64,000 bases of DNA from Gracilaria gracilis (lineage: Eukaryota > Rhodophyta > Florideophyceae > Gracilariales > Gracilariaceae). Where the stretch lies: NCBI GenBank assembly GCA_030374805.1, contig JARGSG010000110.1, forward strand, positions 1-64,000, given 5' to 3'. Below the pieces are notes generated by a model, which saw only the letters and a program-made list of their open reading frames with translations, made no database searches and was not told where the DNA came from. The position numbers were made by a program, and so were the translations under genes. Shown here one piece after another: positions 16,574 through 27,029 of the stretch; position 1 is the stretch's first letter; every line of letters starts with the position of its first letter.

Positions 16574-18231
16574 AATCATTGCACCTGTTTCGATTTAAAA
16601 ATTGGAAATACTCTGTAAGATTGAGGCTAAAATACGTGGCCAGCTCCCGCGCTCGCCCACGCGTATTTCAGCAACCACAGCAGAAAACTTGCCAACAAAA
16701 AAAGATACATAAATTTCAAATTTTTGAGCACGCGCGCCAAGCCGTAAAGAGTGTGCACGTGCATCAGCTGTCCCAATTTTCAAAAAAAGCGCGCTTTACA
16801 GTCGGGTAGAAGTGATGCGCCGTGCACGTGGCTGGTCCACTGGTCCACGAGCGACGGGGCTCGCTACATCATTTTGATCCGTTGTGTTCCTGTCGCTACA
16901 GGCGCTCTGGCGGAGGCGCGCTCTTATTCCACCGTATCTACCCAGCTTCCCCGGTACCCTTGACAGAGCCAATCTTCCAAACTGGAACGCCCTGTACATT
17001 GTTCGGCCGTCCTTGTTTTTCACTGTTCCACGGAGGATCGTCTCTATTGTTCGTGCGATATACACGTGTGTTTTGAAGGCGTGCAGGAGCTGGGTGACCG
17101 AGCTCCTGCCGCTCGAAGCTCTGCGATTTGATCATCTTCTAATACAAGTACAATCACAATCATTCCACACCGCAAAATCCACATTCTTTCATCTATGGTT
17201 GTTGTTCAAGAGTATCGTGACACACGTGCATGCCAGTTAACAATAGAGAGTGCTTTCATAACAAGATAACAAAACTTTCAGTTGATTATAGGTTTAGTTA
17301 CTAGTACTTTCTTCAATATTGTCCACCTTTCGCGTTTCTACTGGAAGCACATACAGCAATAGTGAATGAAAGCTAGGTCACGATGATTATTCCTCACTTC
17401 TCGATACTTCGTCGCTTCTATCTATTGTCGATATTTTCATATTTTAGTTTCATTTCTTCTGATTGTAAAATATTTTCAACGCAAGCCACTCTGTCCTACG
17501 CAGGTCCACTAATGTTTTCATCACTTCGGTGAGATCCTACTTTGATAGTTGGTGGTTCCAGAGCTTTATGACCTCGCAACCAATATGTCTTACTACTTAC
17601 ACCCTGCCCACTTTTGTACGAGGAGATGCGTTGCGCCAGTGAAATGGGACCTAGGCAAGCCTAAAGTCGTCGAACCAATCGCTTCTCGTCAAGTTGTACG
17701 CGTCTGGTAATCATTTCTATTCCATTTTTTCAAATCTCAAGATATCGCGTTCAAATCAATCGCCCTTTTTTTAAGCGTGCTTGCTTTGTTCCAGAGTTAG
17801 TACAGGAGTGGCGTTTTACGAGTCACAAGTGTGGTCGGTCCAGATGTTCCATCTACGGAACACACCTGAGACTTGTGCTTGAGGACATGATTTTGTCATA
17901 TCATGGATCCAACTGGTTTTCGCCAATTGGGCGCTCGTCGCTCCTATGTTCTCTTCGTGCAAGATGTTTGATCTACGTTCCATTTGGTATCTGCAAGCTT
18001 TCAAGGACTCGAGATGGCATACAACAAAAACACACTTTGCTGATTCTTAATATGTAGCAAACAAATTGTTTAACCCGAGAAAAGGAAGACAAAGTGGATA
18101 TTTAATGCAATCCAAATGGTGCGGTTGAACAACATAGGAGTATTGTGTATGCACGCATTATATGTGGGGGTAGTTGTGACTGGTGTTGCTCTCGAAACGA
18201 GACTATTTACGAAAACACCCAGAAGTGAAGG
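16574..18231. other. Long spacer without recognised genes
   Basis: The left part (to about 17100) is GC-rich with CGCGCG words. From 17240 to 18200 it becomes AT-rich. No convincing ORF, tRNA, snRNA or repeat was recognised; ORFs stay short on both strands. Confidence 0.45.
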
Positions 18232-19026
18232 TCAAAGAGTAGCCTTGTGAACAACAGTAACGTGTCTGTGCAAGTGACTCTTCTTTTTGAAGCTTGAAGT
18301 ACATGTTTTGCATTCGTAGGGCCGATCATCAGAATGCTTCATCCGTTGATGCTCGGTGAGTCCATTTCGAAACGGGAATGAAGCTGGACATTGGTTGCAA
18401 ACAAAGTTGCGCTCTTTTCTGTGAATGCTTCGTACATGCTTGTTAAGATTTCCACGCTGAAAGCAAAGATAAAGGTTAGATTGAGGCTTTTCATTTATGC
18501 TGCTGCAAAGAAATACATGGGAAGAAAGCTTACCTCTCCGAAGGATAAGGTACATTCATTGCAGTGATAATCTCTTGCCTTCTCATGAACGGTCTTCTTA
18601 TGCTTTCTGACATCAGCCTTCTGAGTGAACCTGAACATAACAAGAAACAAGCACGAAAAAATGGAGAACAAATGGAATTAGAAAGCATGAACGATAAGGA
18701 GAAAGAGGGAGTGGAGTAGAAATGAGCTGAAGTTACCTCTTGAGACACTGTTCGCATTCATAAAGCCTATTCTGTGATGAGGATGGTTGTGGCGGGCAGA
18801 TGTAATCTCGAATAGGATCGTTAAGAAGCGAAGAGATAGCAATTCGTTGATTGGAGGTGGTGTGAGCCATGTCGGGTTCCTTCTTGAGGGAGGGAATGGA
18901 GGTTGCGGCGGATGGTTGGCCGTCAAAAGCGGAGAAGGGCGGGAGCGACTGCTGGGAGCGACGATTCCTGGAGGAGGAAGACGCAGCCGATGACGAAGGC
19001 GGAGCGGGGCAGAGGGCGCGATGCAT
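18232..19026 (-). CDS. C2H2 zinc-finger protein, four fingers
   Basis: Three exons (19026-18737, 18630-18534, 18456-18232) with two GT-AG introns (106 and 77 nt) give 203 residues. The N-terminal half is Ser/Pro-rich and disordered (SSSAASSSSRNRRS). The C-terminal half has four consecutive C2H2 fingers, each C-x2-C-x12-H-x4-H: YECEQC, YHCNEC, FVCNQC, YECKTC, joined by short linkers. The first intron splits finger 1 and the second splits finger 2, and both fingers are restored exactly by splicing, which strongly supports the boundaries. It is probably a nuclear DNA-binding regulator with an unknown target. An open frame continues upstream, so a longer N-terminus is possible. Confidence 0.85.
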
Positions 19027-20166
19027 GATGGGAGGCGGAAGAGTGCTTAAATAGGTAGTGAAATAGGCGCAAGGTGAACGATACGGTGAACGCTTGGGAG
19101 GCAGTAGGCGAGCGGTGCGAGTCTCACGTGAAGGACGTTGAGCGCCCGACGGCGGTTCGCACGAGTTTAAAAGGCAGTCGTGAGATGCAGGGGGACACTC
19201 ACAGCCAATTGCCGTTGTCTCGAGGGCGGCTGCGGCGCGTGGCGCACGCGTGTGGCACGCACCGCGCCGGTGGCATTTGCTTTTGGGCGCGTCTTTTTTG
19301 CCTCTTTCCTTGCACGACAACAAGGATTAGCGGATTGGCGACCCCCGCGGTCCGCACGCAGTGCTCGTTGGCCCGTTGGACGTGCACGCGCCACGCCGTG
19401 CACGAGCTCTGCGTGCCGACCCACAGCACGCGCCGCCCGGGCGTAGACACCGCTTGATGGAACGTTTTGTTGCTTGCTTGCTTGCCATCATAGCTGACGC
19501 GCTGCGGCTGTGGGGTCGGAACGTTGTTATTGCGTGCACTTACTGCTTGCGCGCGCGGCTTAGCGCAGTGGGTATATCGGGACAGAGTTGGCGAGAGTGC
19601 GGGCGAGCGAGCGAGAGAGCGAGCGAGCTATTCATCATTTTGTGTTGGCTGTTCCTGATTTGCCAACGCGCGCGATCTTGGCGCAGGGCCACACTGACAC
19701 TTGCATGATGCAGCGGCCCGTGATGGACGGACAAGGCGCGCTCAAGTCGGCGTGGGGAGGTGGCCGCAGCGTGTAAGCTACAAAGGAGTCTGTCTTGGGA
19801 GGCGTCGTCGCTTGCTCTCTCGCCGCTTGGCTGCCAACTGCGCTCCCAGCCAAGATGCTCACAACGTCGCTCTTCCCCGCTACGCACGCTTGGCTGACAC
19901 GAGCCCCCTTGCACGTCGCATTTGTGCTTTGTATGCCACCTTGTACCCGCGTACACGTGGTGGCCTTCTTCTCTCTCGGATCAACAGGTCGCCCATTTAC
20001 TCTGTAATTTAATGTGTGATCTGCCCCCCGCAAATTTGGGCACTTTTCCCATTCCATTTCCGTCCGCCGAGATCGCGGCTGCGTGTCATAACATATCGCC
20101 CCCGTCGCCACCACGCTCCCACCGCCACTTCTTCCGTTCCATTTTGCGTTTGAGTGTCGCCTCACC
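19027..20166. other. GC-rich divergent spacer
   Basis: No gene is supported. It is rich in GCGC/CGCG words, with a short GAGC/GAGA tandem tract at about 19598-19628. It presumably holds the promoters of the zinc-finger gene and the plastid S1 protein gene. Long ORFs here follow from base composition. Confidence 0.5.
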
Positions 20167-21291
20167 ATGGCGCCGTTCGTCCCCGCCTTCGTCGTCCACC
20201 TGGCAGCTACCCCGCTTCGCATCTCCTCTTCCTCCTCTTCATTCTGTTCGCGCCGCGCGCTGCCAGTCGCGCTTCGTCCCGCCACGCGCTATGCCACACT
20301 TCAAACAATAAGAGCCTCTCTCGGCGGGCAGCCTGCCGAAGCCGAGAGTACCCTGCTTGAGAATGAAGTCGACGTGCCCCAAGCCGTTGAAAATCCTGAA
20401 TCTGTCGATCAGCCAGAGGCCGATCAACCGGAAGCCGATCAGCCGGAGGCCGATCAGCCGGAGGTCGACTCGGCCGAGATCGAAGCTATTGCCGCAGCCG
20501 CCGAGGAGGAAACGGACAAACCGCGTCCGGAACAACGTCGTCGTCGTCGCCGCACGCGCCAGAGACGAGAAGTTACTTTACCGCTTGAGCAGATGACTGT
20601 CGGTATGGAGCTTGAAGGCGTCGTGAAGAGCGTCACCGACTACGGCGCCTTCATTGGAGACACCGGTGCTCCTACTGATGGTTTGTTACATGTTTCGCAG
20701 CTTGGCAATGGCTTTGTTGAAAATGTATCCGATATTGTCACCATCGGCGAAAAGATTACCGTCAGGGTGCTCAATATTGATATGAAGAAGGGTAACTTTT
20801 CGCTCACCACCAAGACTGCTGAACAGCTTGACGCTCTCAAGAGCGGAGAATCTAGAAAGGAAGCTGGTTCCAATCGTAAACGCGAACTGAATAGGAAATG
20901 GGACGCTTTTACATATGATGACAAGGAATTCATCGAGGCTAAGGTTATCTCGCTCACTGACTTCGGCGCCTTCTGCAAGCTTGTTGACGAGTCTGGAAAA
21001 GCAATTGAAGCTCCAACAGATGGCTTGATTCATATATCTGAACTCAGTGAGAAAAGAGTTTCCAATGTTAGCGACGTTCTGAGTGAGGGGCAGGTTGTGA
21101 AGGTTAGAATTGTGGCAGCTGATCGTAAGAGAAACAGAATTTCTCTGTCCATGAGGGATCCTAGAGTTTCGCCGCAGCAGCAGCATGTTGCCACTGCCGA
21201 TGATATCGCAGAGGCTACGAAGAATCAACCTGTGTTCAAGACGTCCTTCCAATTGGCATTCGAAAAGGCTGAGACAGGCATGGGTCAGTAG
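20167..21291 (+). CDS. Plastid two-S1-domain protein (PSRP-7-like)
   Basis: A 374-residue intronless ORF. The first ~50 residues are rich in Ser, Ala and Arg, as in a plastid transit peptide. An acidic linker has four near-identical EADQP repeats, and an Arg run follows. Two S1 RNA-binding domains lie at about 139-215 (GMELEGVVKSVTDYGAFI, DGLLHVSQL) and 254-330 (EAKVISLTDFGAFCKL, DGLIHISELS). This matches PSRP-7, the double-S1 part of the green-lineage PETs polyprotein, a plastid ribosome-associated protein. No EF-Ts domain follows; EF-Ts (tsf) is plastid-encoded in red algae, so an unfused protein makes sense. It could bind mRNA leaders at the plastid 30S subunit. Confidence 0.75.
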   Translation: MAPFVPAFVVHLAATPLRISSSSSSFCSRRALPVALRPATRYATLQTIRASLGGQPAEAESTLLENEVDVPQAVENPESVDQPEADQPEADQPEADQPEVDSAEIEAIAAAAEEETDKPRPEQRRRRRRTRQRREVTLPLEQMTVGMELEGVVKSVTDYGAFIGDTGAPTDGLLHVSQLGNGFVENVSDIVTIGEKITVRVLNIDMKKGNFSLTTKTAEQLDALKSGESRKEAGSNRKRELNRKWDAFTYDDKEFIEAKVISLTDFGAFCKLVDESGKAIEAPTDGLIHISELSEKRVSNVSDVLSEGQVVKVRIVAADRKRNRISLSMRDPRVSPQQQHVATADDIAEATKNQPVFKTSFQLAFEKAETGMGQ

Positions 21292-21521
21292 TTTCTCTCG
21301 TATGGTTTGTTTGTGAGTTTGCTTTCTCTTTTCTAACTCATTGGCGAAAATGTGGCCACATTTTGGTGAACAATCCACGAAGGCGTACTCTAGTGGTTGT
21401 AGGAAGGTGCGCAACTCATACAGATTTTCTTTTTCAAAGCGCTTGGTGGAAGGTCTATCTGCTATGTGATTTCAACAAGCAGATTGAAAAGTCAATGCTT
21501 GCATTGCGTTTTAAAAGCCGT

Positions 21522-23789
21522 TTATTGTTTGCCCCAAGTGTGTTGACCTTCGTCTCTTTTATTCACCTCTCTGCTGTGCCATTGGGCCAAGAGGAAGTCC
21601 TCCATGTTCGTCTCATCATTTCCAAGCTCCTTCTCTATCAGTCGTCCCTCTTGTTCCGATAGCAACCGTTGATGTTCCACAAGCTGCTCTGTTTCCGTAC
21701 GATGGCGTTTTCGATTCCCGCGCAGCGCAGGCTGTGGCGGCGGATTAAAGCCCCCTTGGGCGTTTGAGAACGCCTTCGCTTTGACAACAATACTTGCTGT
21801 ACTCTTCGCAAGTCTGGACCCACAACTTCCGGCAGCGCATTGTTTGGCGATTTCTCGAACAGTCGGATGGAACGAATTAGCAAGGGGGCATAGTTCCCAC
21901 GAAGCGCTTCTTTCCGCTGCAGAAATGTCAGGATCATCAGTTTCCATATTGAAGTTCTGAACCAGTCCAACATCATCTATCACTCTCATTTCATTATTCT
22001 CATCGAGTTGAGCGAAGATGGGGGAAACAATGGAAGAGGGCATCAGTATCTGAGCCGCATAGAGGAGCGCAATGGTGCAGGAATGAACGGGTGCGTTTGT
22101 TGCGGCAATGGCCAGTCTTCTTGCAAGCGCCGCACATCTTGCAACAGGCATATCACGAAAACTTGTTGACGCTACGACCGCTTCAATCGCGTCAAATGTT
22201 ATTGATTCGTCTTCCCGTAGGGGCATTTCTGACGTGTATAACGCTCCTATGGCTGTATAGAGCGCGGTATCAAGTGCTCTGGTGTCTCCAGTAAAAGAAT
22301 CGGCACTGACTTTCTGAGATCGTGCATGCACTCCCAAAACAGCGTATGCAGCAGAAAGGCAACGGAATCGATTGCTGAGCGGTAACTGTCCAGTTTCGAG
22401 CAGTGGCGTTAAGGCTCCTAGAATCGCATCAATGATATCTGTGCTGATGAACATAGATATTCTTAGCAGACCTTTCAATGCCGGTGAAAGCGCTGTCGGA
22501 GGTTTCCGCTTCTTGGGCTTCGGCTTATTTTGTTTCACTTCTTCTATAGTGTCCACGTCAATCGAAGCCGCACGGATTATATTGAAGTAGGCATGACACA
22601 CAGAATTTAACAAGCTTTTTTTTGCACCGAAAAGCTCCTGTGAAGTCGCTTCCGCATCCCCCTCGCGCATGTCCTTCTCGACTTCCTTCTCATCAACTGC
22701 ATGTTTCTCCTGTTTCATCAAGCGCTTTCGCTTCACTTTGCTCAGTCGCTTAGAACCCTTTGCCTGTTCTTTCTTTGACTTGCTGGACGTTGGAAGACGG
22801 GCAAAGTTTGCAAACTGGATTTCGGTGAGTGGGGCAACGAGTTCTGCCGGTGCTGATCGCTTCTTTTTCCCAGCAACTTTAGCGAGATTCTTTGCAATCG
22901 AAACACATAGCTCGAGAGTGTTTCCTGATGCTCGGTGAGCGTTCCGTAGTACTGCCGAAAGTGCTCGTGAACACAGTTTCCGAATCTCAGCCTCTTGATT
23001 GCATACATGAGTACAAACCATATTAGCGATAACTTCTGCTTCGTTGAAATGTGGCAATGAGCGAAGGAGCTCTGACAAGGCCTTACATGCGGCGAAACGA
23101 ACCTTGGTCATATTTTGACTTGCATGTGTATGCCTAGTGCCCGAAAACCTCCAGTTTGAAAGACTGATGCATGATTTTACGAAACGTTGGTAGCTTGAAA
23201 GAAGAGCCTCTTCAAAGTCTCGCAAACGCTTCGTCTCTTTTGATACTTTAGTTTCCGCTTCTTTCTCTGTTATCCGACGTATTCTATAGCCTGGGGCTAT
23301 GTCCTTGTAAACCTGGGATTCTGTGAGCAGAATTAGCGCAGCGACTTTGCCCTTGGAATCGCGCCCCATTGAACGAAGTTCCCGCAACAACGAAACACTC
23401 TCCTCTGGGTTAGAAGTGATTCTGGATGCCATGGAAGCAATGTTGACTTTGATCGTCTCTATCTTCTCTATCTGTTCCGCGTACTTCTCGAGGGCGTGAC
23501 GAGGACGCTTTCGCGATCTCTTTTCGCCTCGATCACTATTCTCGTTTGCGTCTGGATTTCCATCTTCTCTGAAATCGTTCAAAACCTGTTCAATGAGTAC
23601 CTTCTTTTCCTTTTTAGTCTTTGCCTTGGCAATGAATTTTGGGCGAGATAGTTGCGCCTTTTTCACGATTCCGTCAGGCTGAACAACAGGTAGTGGAAGA
23701 GATTGACGTTCCGGGTTCGCAAACGTTCTCGAAACCTCCCATGCAGGAGCCTTTTGTACATTTTTGTTCTTCCTACGTCTTCTGGTCAT
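21522..23789 (-). CDS. NOC3: Nucleolar complex protein 3 (NOC3)
   Basis: An intronless ORF of 755 residues. The N-terminus is very basic (MTRRRRKNKNVQK), as expected for a nucleolar protein. The diagnostic Noc3 block is VYKDIAPGYRIRRITEKE, followed by KVSKETKRLRDFEEALLSSYQRFVK. The rest is a HEAT-like helical solenoid with lysine-rich inserts (KKKRSAPAE, KQNKPKPKKRKPP) and a C-terminal CBF/Noc-type region ending near LAQWHSREVNK. Noc3 pairs with Noc2 in late 60S pre-ribosome maturation and export, and in yeast also in replication initiation. It converges with the plastid S1 gene (230 bp between stop codons). Confidence 0.9.
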   Translation of the reverse strand: MTRRRRKNKNVQKAPAWEVSRTFANPERQSLPLPVVQPDGIVKKAQLSRPKFIAKAKTKKEKKVLIEQVLNDFREDGNPDANENSDRGEKRSRKRPRHALEKYAEQIEKIETIKVNIASMASRITSNPEESVSLLRELRSMGRDSKGKVAALILLTESQVYKDIAPGYRIRRITEKEAETKVSKETKRLRDFEEALLSSYQRFVKSCISLSNWRFSGTRHTHASQNMTKVRFAACKALSELLRSLPHFNEAEVIANMVCTHVCNQEAEIRKLCSRALSAVLRNAHRASGNTLELCVSIAKNLAKVAGKKKRSAPAELVAPLTEIQFANFARLPTSSKSKKEQAKGSKRLSKVKRKRLMKQEKHAVDEKEVEKDMREGDAEATSQELFGAKKSLLNSVCHAYFNIIRAASIDVDTIEEVKQNKPKPKKRKPPTALSPALKGLLRISMFISTDIIDAILGALTPLLETGQLPLSNRFRCLSAAYAVLGVHARSQKVSADSFTGDTRALDTALYTAIGALYTSEMPLREDESITFDAIEAVVASTSFRDMPVARCAALARRLAIAATNAPVHSCTIALLYAAQILMPSSIVSPIFAQLDENNEMRVIDDVGLVQNFNMETDDPDISAAERSASWELCPLANSFHPTVREIAKQCAAGSCGSRLAKSTASIVVKAKAFSNAQGGFNPPPQPALRGNRKRHRTETEQLVEHQRLLSEQEGRLIEKELGNDETNMEDFLLAQWHSREVNKRDEGQHTWGKQ

Positions 23790-24367
23790 TTGGGCCGTCT
23801 CACAAACGAACTGGTCTCAATGTTCCACTTCAAGCAGTCTTCCTCGCATGTAGAGCGAATCTTCAGCGATTTCCTCAAAGGCCAATTGATCACTGTTTCA
23901 CCGTAAGGTATCTTCGGGACAAGCAATAGCTAGCTCATCTACGCAGATCCCCGAATGCCGACGGCGAAGGATAAACACGGTGGCGAGCCCTACTTTCGGG
24001 GTTTTAGAGACAAACGTTTATTGTGCACAAGTTTTTTGACTAGTCAATTGTAAAATTCACACAGAAAAAGAGCATCTTGGATTTCCCGCCATATTTCAGG
24101 AACGAGCTTCCTATCATATCACATCATGATATCTAGAGACGTTGGCATGGACCCCAACGACCTTTTGGTGGACTTCGCAAGGTTCCCTATCATTCTCTAG
24201 TCGTCCTAAGGACGTCAGTTAGACGTCGAATTGAGAGGCCGAGATTTCAACACAACGTCAAAGGGGACATAAAAGAACTACTGTTTTCTCCGGCAATCAA
24301 TTCCGTTCGTACTCGTTCCATTTGCTAGCAAGACGTGTTCTTTTTGGTTTTCTCTCTGGATAGGCTA
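23790..24367. other. Divergent spacer NOC3 / E(z)
   Basis: No gene or RNA recognised; it presumably carries both promoters. The E(z) transcript may begin shortly before 24368. Confidence 0.4.
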
Positions 24368-26653
24368 ATGCAGCGAAGGCGTCCACCAAGGAACACTAGT
24401 CTGAAATCTAGAAAGCAGCTATTGAGCGAAATCCCGGATTTGGTTAGGTAAGTAGGGTAAGCACTGGAGTCGAAGCTCGGCAAATCTTGAACACTCCTTT
24501 TTCTAACCACCGGCTAATGTCCTATCCATAGTGATATTCTGTACAAACATCACGAACAATGTAACGCGTATGCCACAACGGTAATCGAGGCAGCAGTAGC
24601 GGAGGAGACCGCGTTCCAAACGCTCAAACGTATCAAGAGAGATACCTATTTAGACCAACATGAATGGGCCCTTTCCTCCAGGATGGAGTCAATAAGGAGG
24701 AAATACAGCCCTGAAGATGATGTTGTAGACCCTGGTCTCCTTGCTTTGGATGCCATCGTGGAAATATCGGCACGTGCTAAGAGACAAGCCCACAGGACAC
24801 GAGGACGGCGAATCGGTAAGTTTGACCACATCAAGGTATCAATGCCATTTGTACACACACCTCCCAAATACGACGCGTGGATCCCGGTGAAGTGCAACTA
24901 TTGGGTTGGAAAAGAACTGAACTTGGAACCGTACATGCCGTTTTTGGGCGATCAGGATCAAGATTGCGAGCTGGCGTTCGAGGTATTCGAGGATATGGCG
25001 GGAGGTGCAGACAAGGAAATTGACTTGAGCGATGGGGAGGTAACGAAAGAAGGCAAGTTTCGCATGCCTAAAGATGACGTGGAGCGCGTTGACTACTACT
25101 CCTTGGCGCAGATGAGATGGCGGGAAGGTTCGCGTAAGGCTATCCTTGCAGTTTTACATCAGTTTCTCAAGTTTGACGACACCATGTGGCGAGTGCTTGC
25201 TATTGCTCTTGGTATATCCATACAGGACGTGAGCAGAATCAAAGCAATAGCCAAAGTGGCACAGAAGCGAAAACGAGAACACGGGATACGAATCGAACGT
25301 CGTAGGCGACAAAGACAAAAACTGAGGGCATATAACGAGGCATGGGATGATCGCGCAGGCAGCAGGCATCTAGAAGAGGATGAATCAAAGAGCAATACCA
25401 GTTTTGTTAAGAATTTCTGTCTGATCTGTCACATGTTTGCATGCCCTCAACACGACTCATCCAATCTTGAACCAATCGTACCCATACCGGACAAGAGAAC
25501 AACGGAGAGAGAAAAAGCGTTGAAGACAAACGTTGCGCAGCCATGTTCCAACGATTGCTTCCTGAGCAAACAAATACAACCAATTGACGTGGATTTGGAA
25601 TGGAGTATGGAAGAAATTCTATCTATGCGAGAATGTGTTCCGATCTTCGGGCTGGATCCGTGTTCACTAGCGTTGGGTGTGGGATCAAAAACATGCCGTC
25701 AGGTGCGCGAAAAGCTACATGACCCAATGGAAGCCGATGTGGCGCGGCAAGAACTGGCGCATTCACGTCGTGCACGCCGGTTAGATGGAAAACAGACGGA
25801 TGCAATGGAGAAAGCCAAGTCAGACACAGTGATCGTGGAGCCATACGACCCCAACACAATCGACCAAGACTTTTCGCCATGCTATCATAAAGGATCGTGC
25901 ACTCAGGAAACGTGCTCGTGTGTGAAGAAGGGTATGCATTGCGAGGCGACATGCGGCTGTAAGAGCGGGCGATTCGTGGAAGGTGGCAAGACCGGCGGAA
26001 TTATATGGGATCCTTCACCCACGAACAAAAACGGCGCTGCGGGACGGAGCTGTCAGAATCGACACTATGGATGTGGGTGCGTGAATGGTCCGTGCACGGA
26101 CTCTCGGTGCATGTGTTGGGAGCATAACAGGGCGTGTACGCCCGACTTTTGTGACTGTGATTGCGTGTCGCTACCAAATCACACCTGGCTGTCCAAACGA
26201 AAATGCGGCAACATCCCGGCCAACATCGCGCAGCACAAGCGCACTTTTGTAGGCAAATCGGACGTTCACGGGTTCGGCTTATTCGCGGCAGAACGGTTTG
26301 AAAAGGGCGATTTGGTGGGGATGTACAACGGGCAGATGATCGACACGCGGCTAGCGGACGTGATCGGCTTCCTGTACGACGCGATGGAGCGCACGTACAT
26401 CTTCAACGTGACGGAGTCGCTGGTGATCGACGGCGGGCTGTTAGGCAGCAAGGTGAAGTTCGTGAACCACACCAAGACCCGCGACGACGAGAACTGCGGC
26501 AGCCGGCTGGTGCGCGTGCGCGGCGACGCGTACGTCGGGCTGTACTGCAAGCGCACGGTGGAGGCGGGAGAGGAGTTTCTGTTTGACTATCGCTTCACCG
26601 GCGCGGTGCCGCTGTGGGCGCAGGACGAGCGTGGCACCAAGTCGCGCCGATAG
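24368..26653 (+). CDS. Polycomb E(z)-type histone H3K27 methyltransferase
   Basis: Two exons, 24368-24447 and 24532-26653, joined across an 84-nt GT-AG intron, encode 733 residues. A shorter intronless start at 24683 would lose 77 residues. A SANT-like segment lies near YYSLAQMRWREG. The cysteine-rich CXC (pre-SET) domain is at about 477-590 (CTQETCSCVKKGMHC, HYGCGCVNGPC, CMCWEHNRAC). The SET domain fills about 603-715: VHGFGLFAAERFEKGDLVG, the NH motif in KFVNHTKTRDDENC, and GEEFLFDYRF. This CXC-SET order is specific to the E(z) family, the catalytic subunit of PRC2, which methylates H3 Lys27 to silence genes and transposons. The 3' part is unusually GC-rich compared with its 5' part. Confidence 0.9.
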
Positions 26654-27029
26654 ACGCGCCGATAGACGGCAAACGGACGGGGGAGGCATGCAAAATTGCA
26701 TCGCACGCGCGCGTGCGCAGCTCGTCCAATCAGCGTGCGACAGGCGTCGCTCGAGCGCCAACGCGCGCCAGTTAGTGGTGGCGGACCGGCAGATTTTTGT
26801 GCGGCGAATTAAAATGGATGCTTTTCAAGCTGCTCTGGCGCGCGCATGAGCTGCTGATCACGTCGCGTGCCGGCGTGCGGCGGTGCGCTCGTTCTGCAAC
26901 GCATCTCCGTTGTCTATCACGCGTCCTTTAGCGCCACACGCGTCCAACCGCCGCCATCTTCAGCCTTCTTCCGTGGTCACCTACGCTTCTTTCCAAGCTG
27001 CTTTTGCGGCTTGCCTGTCGCTCTTCTAC
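26654..27029. other. GC-rich spacer between E(z) and HAT/TPR gene
   Basis: A 12-bp direct repeat (GCGCCGATAGAC) spans the E(z) stop codon and the bases after it. The rest is rich in CGCGC words. No gene; it presumably includes the promoter of the next gene. Confidence 0.5.

Noticed and set aside
17240..18230. Possible spliceosomal snRNA or 5S rRNA in the AT-rich spacer
   Set aside because: No conserved core sequences of U1, U2, U4, U5, U6 or 5S RNA were found by eye.
20686..21414. 242-residue ORF antisense to the plastid S1 gene
   Set aside because: A shadow of the S1 domains; no independent support.
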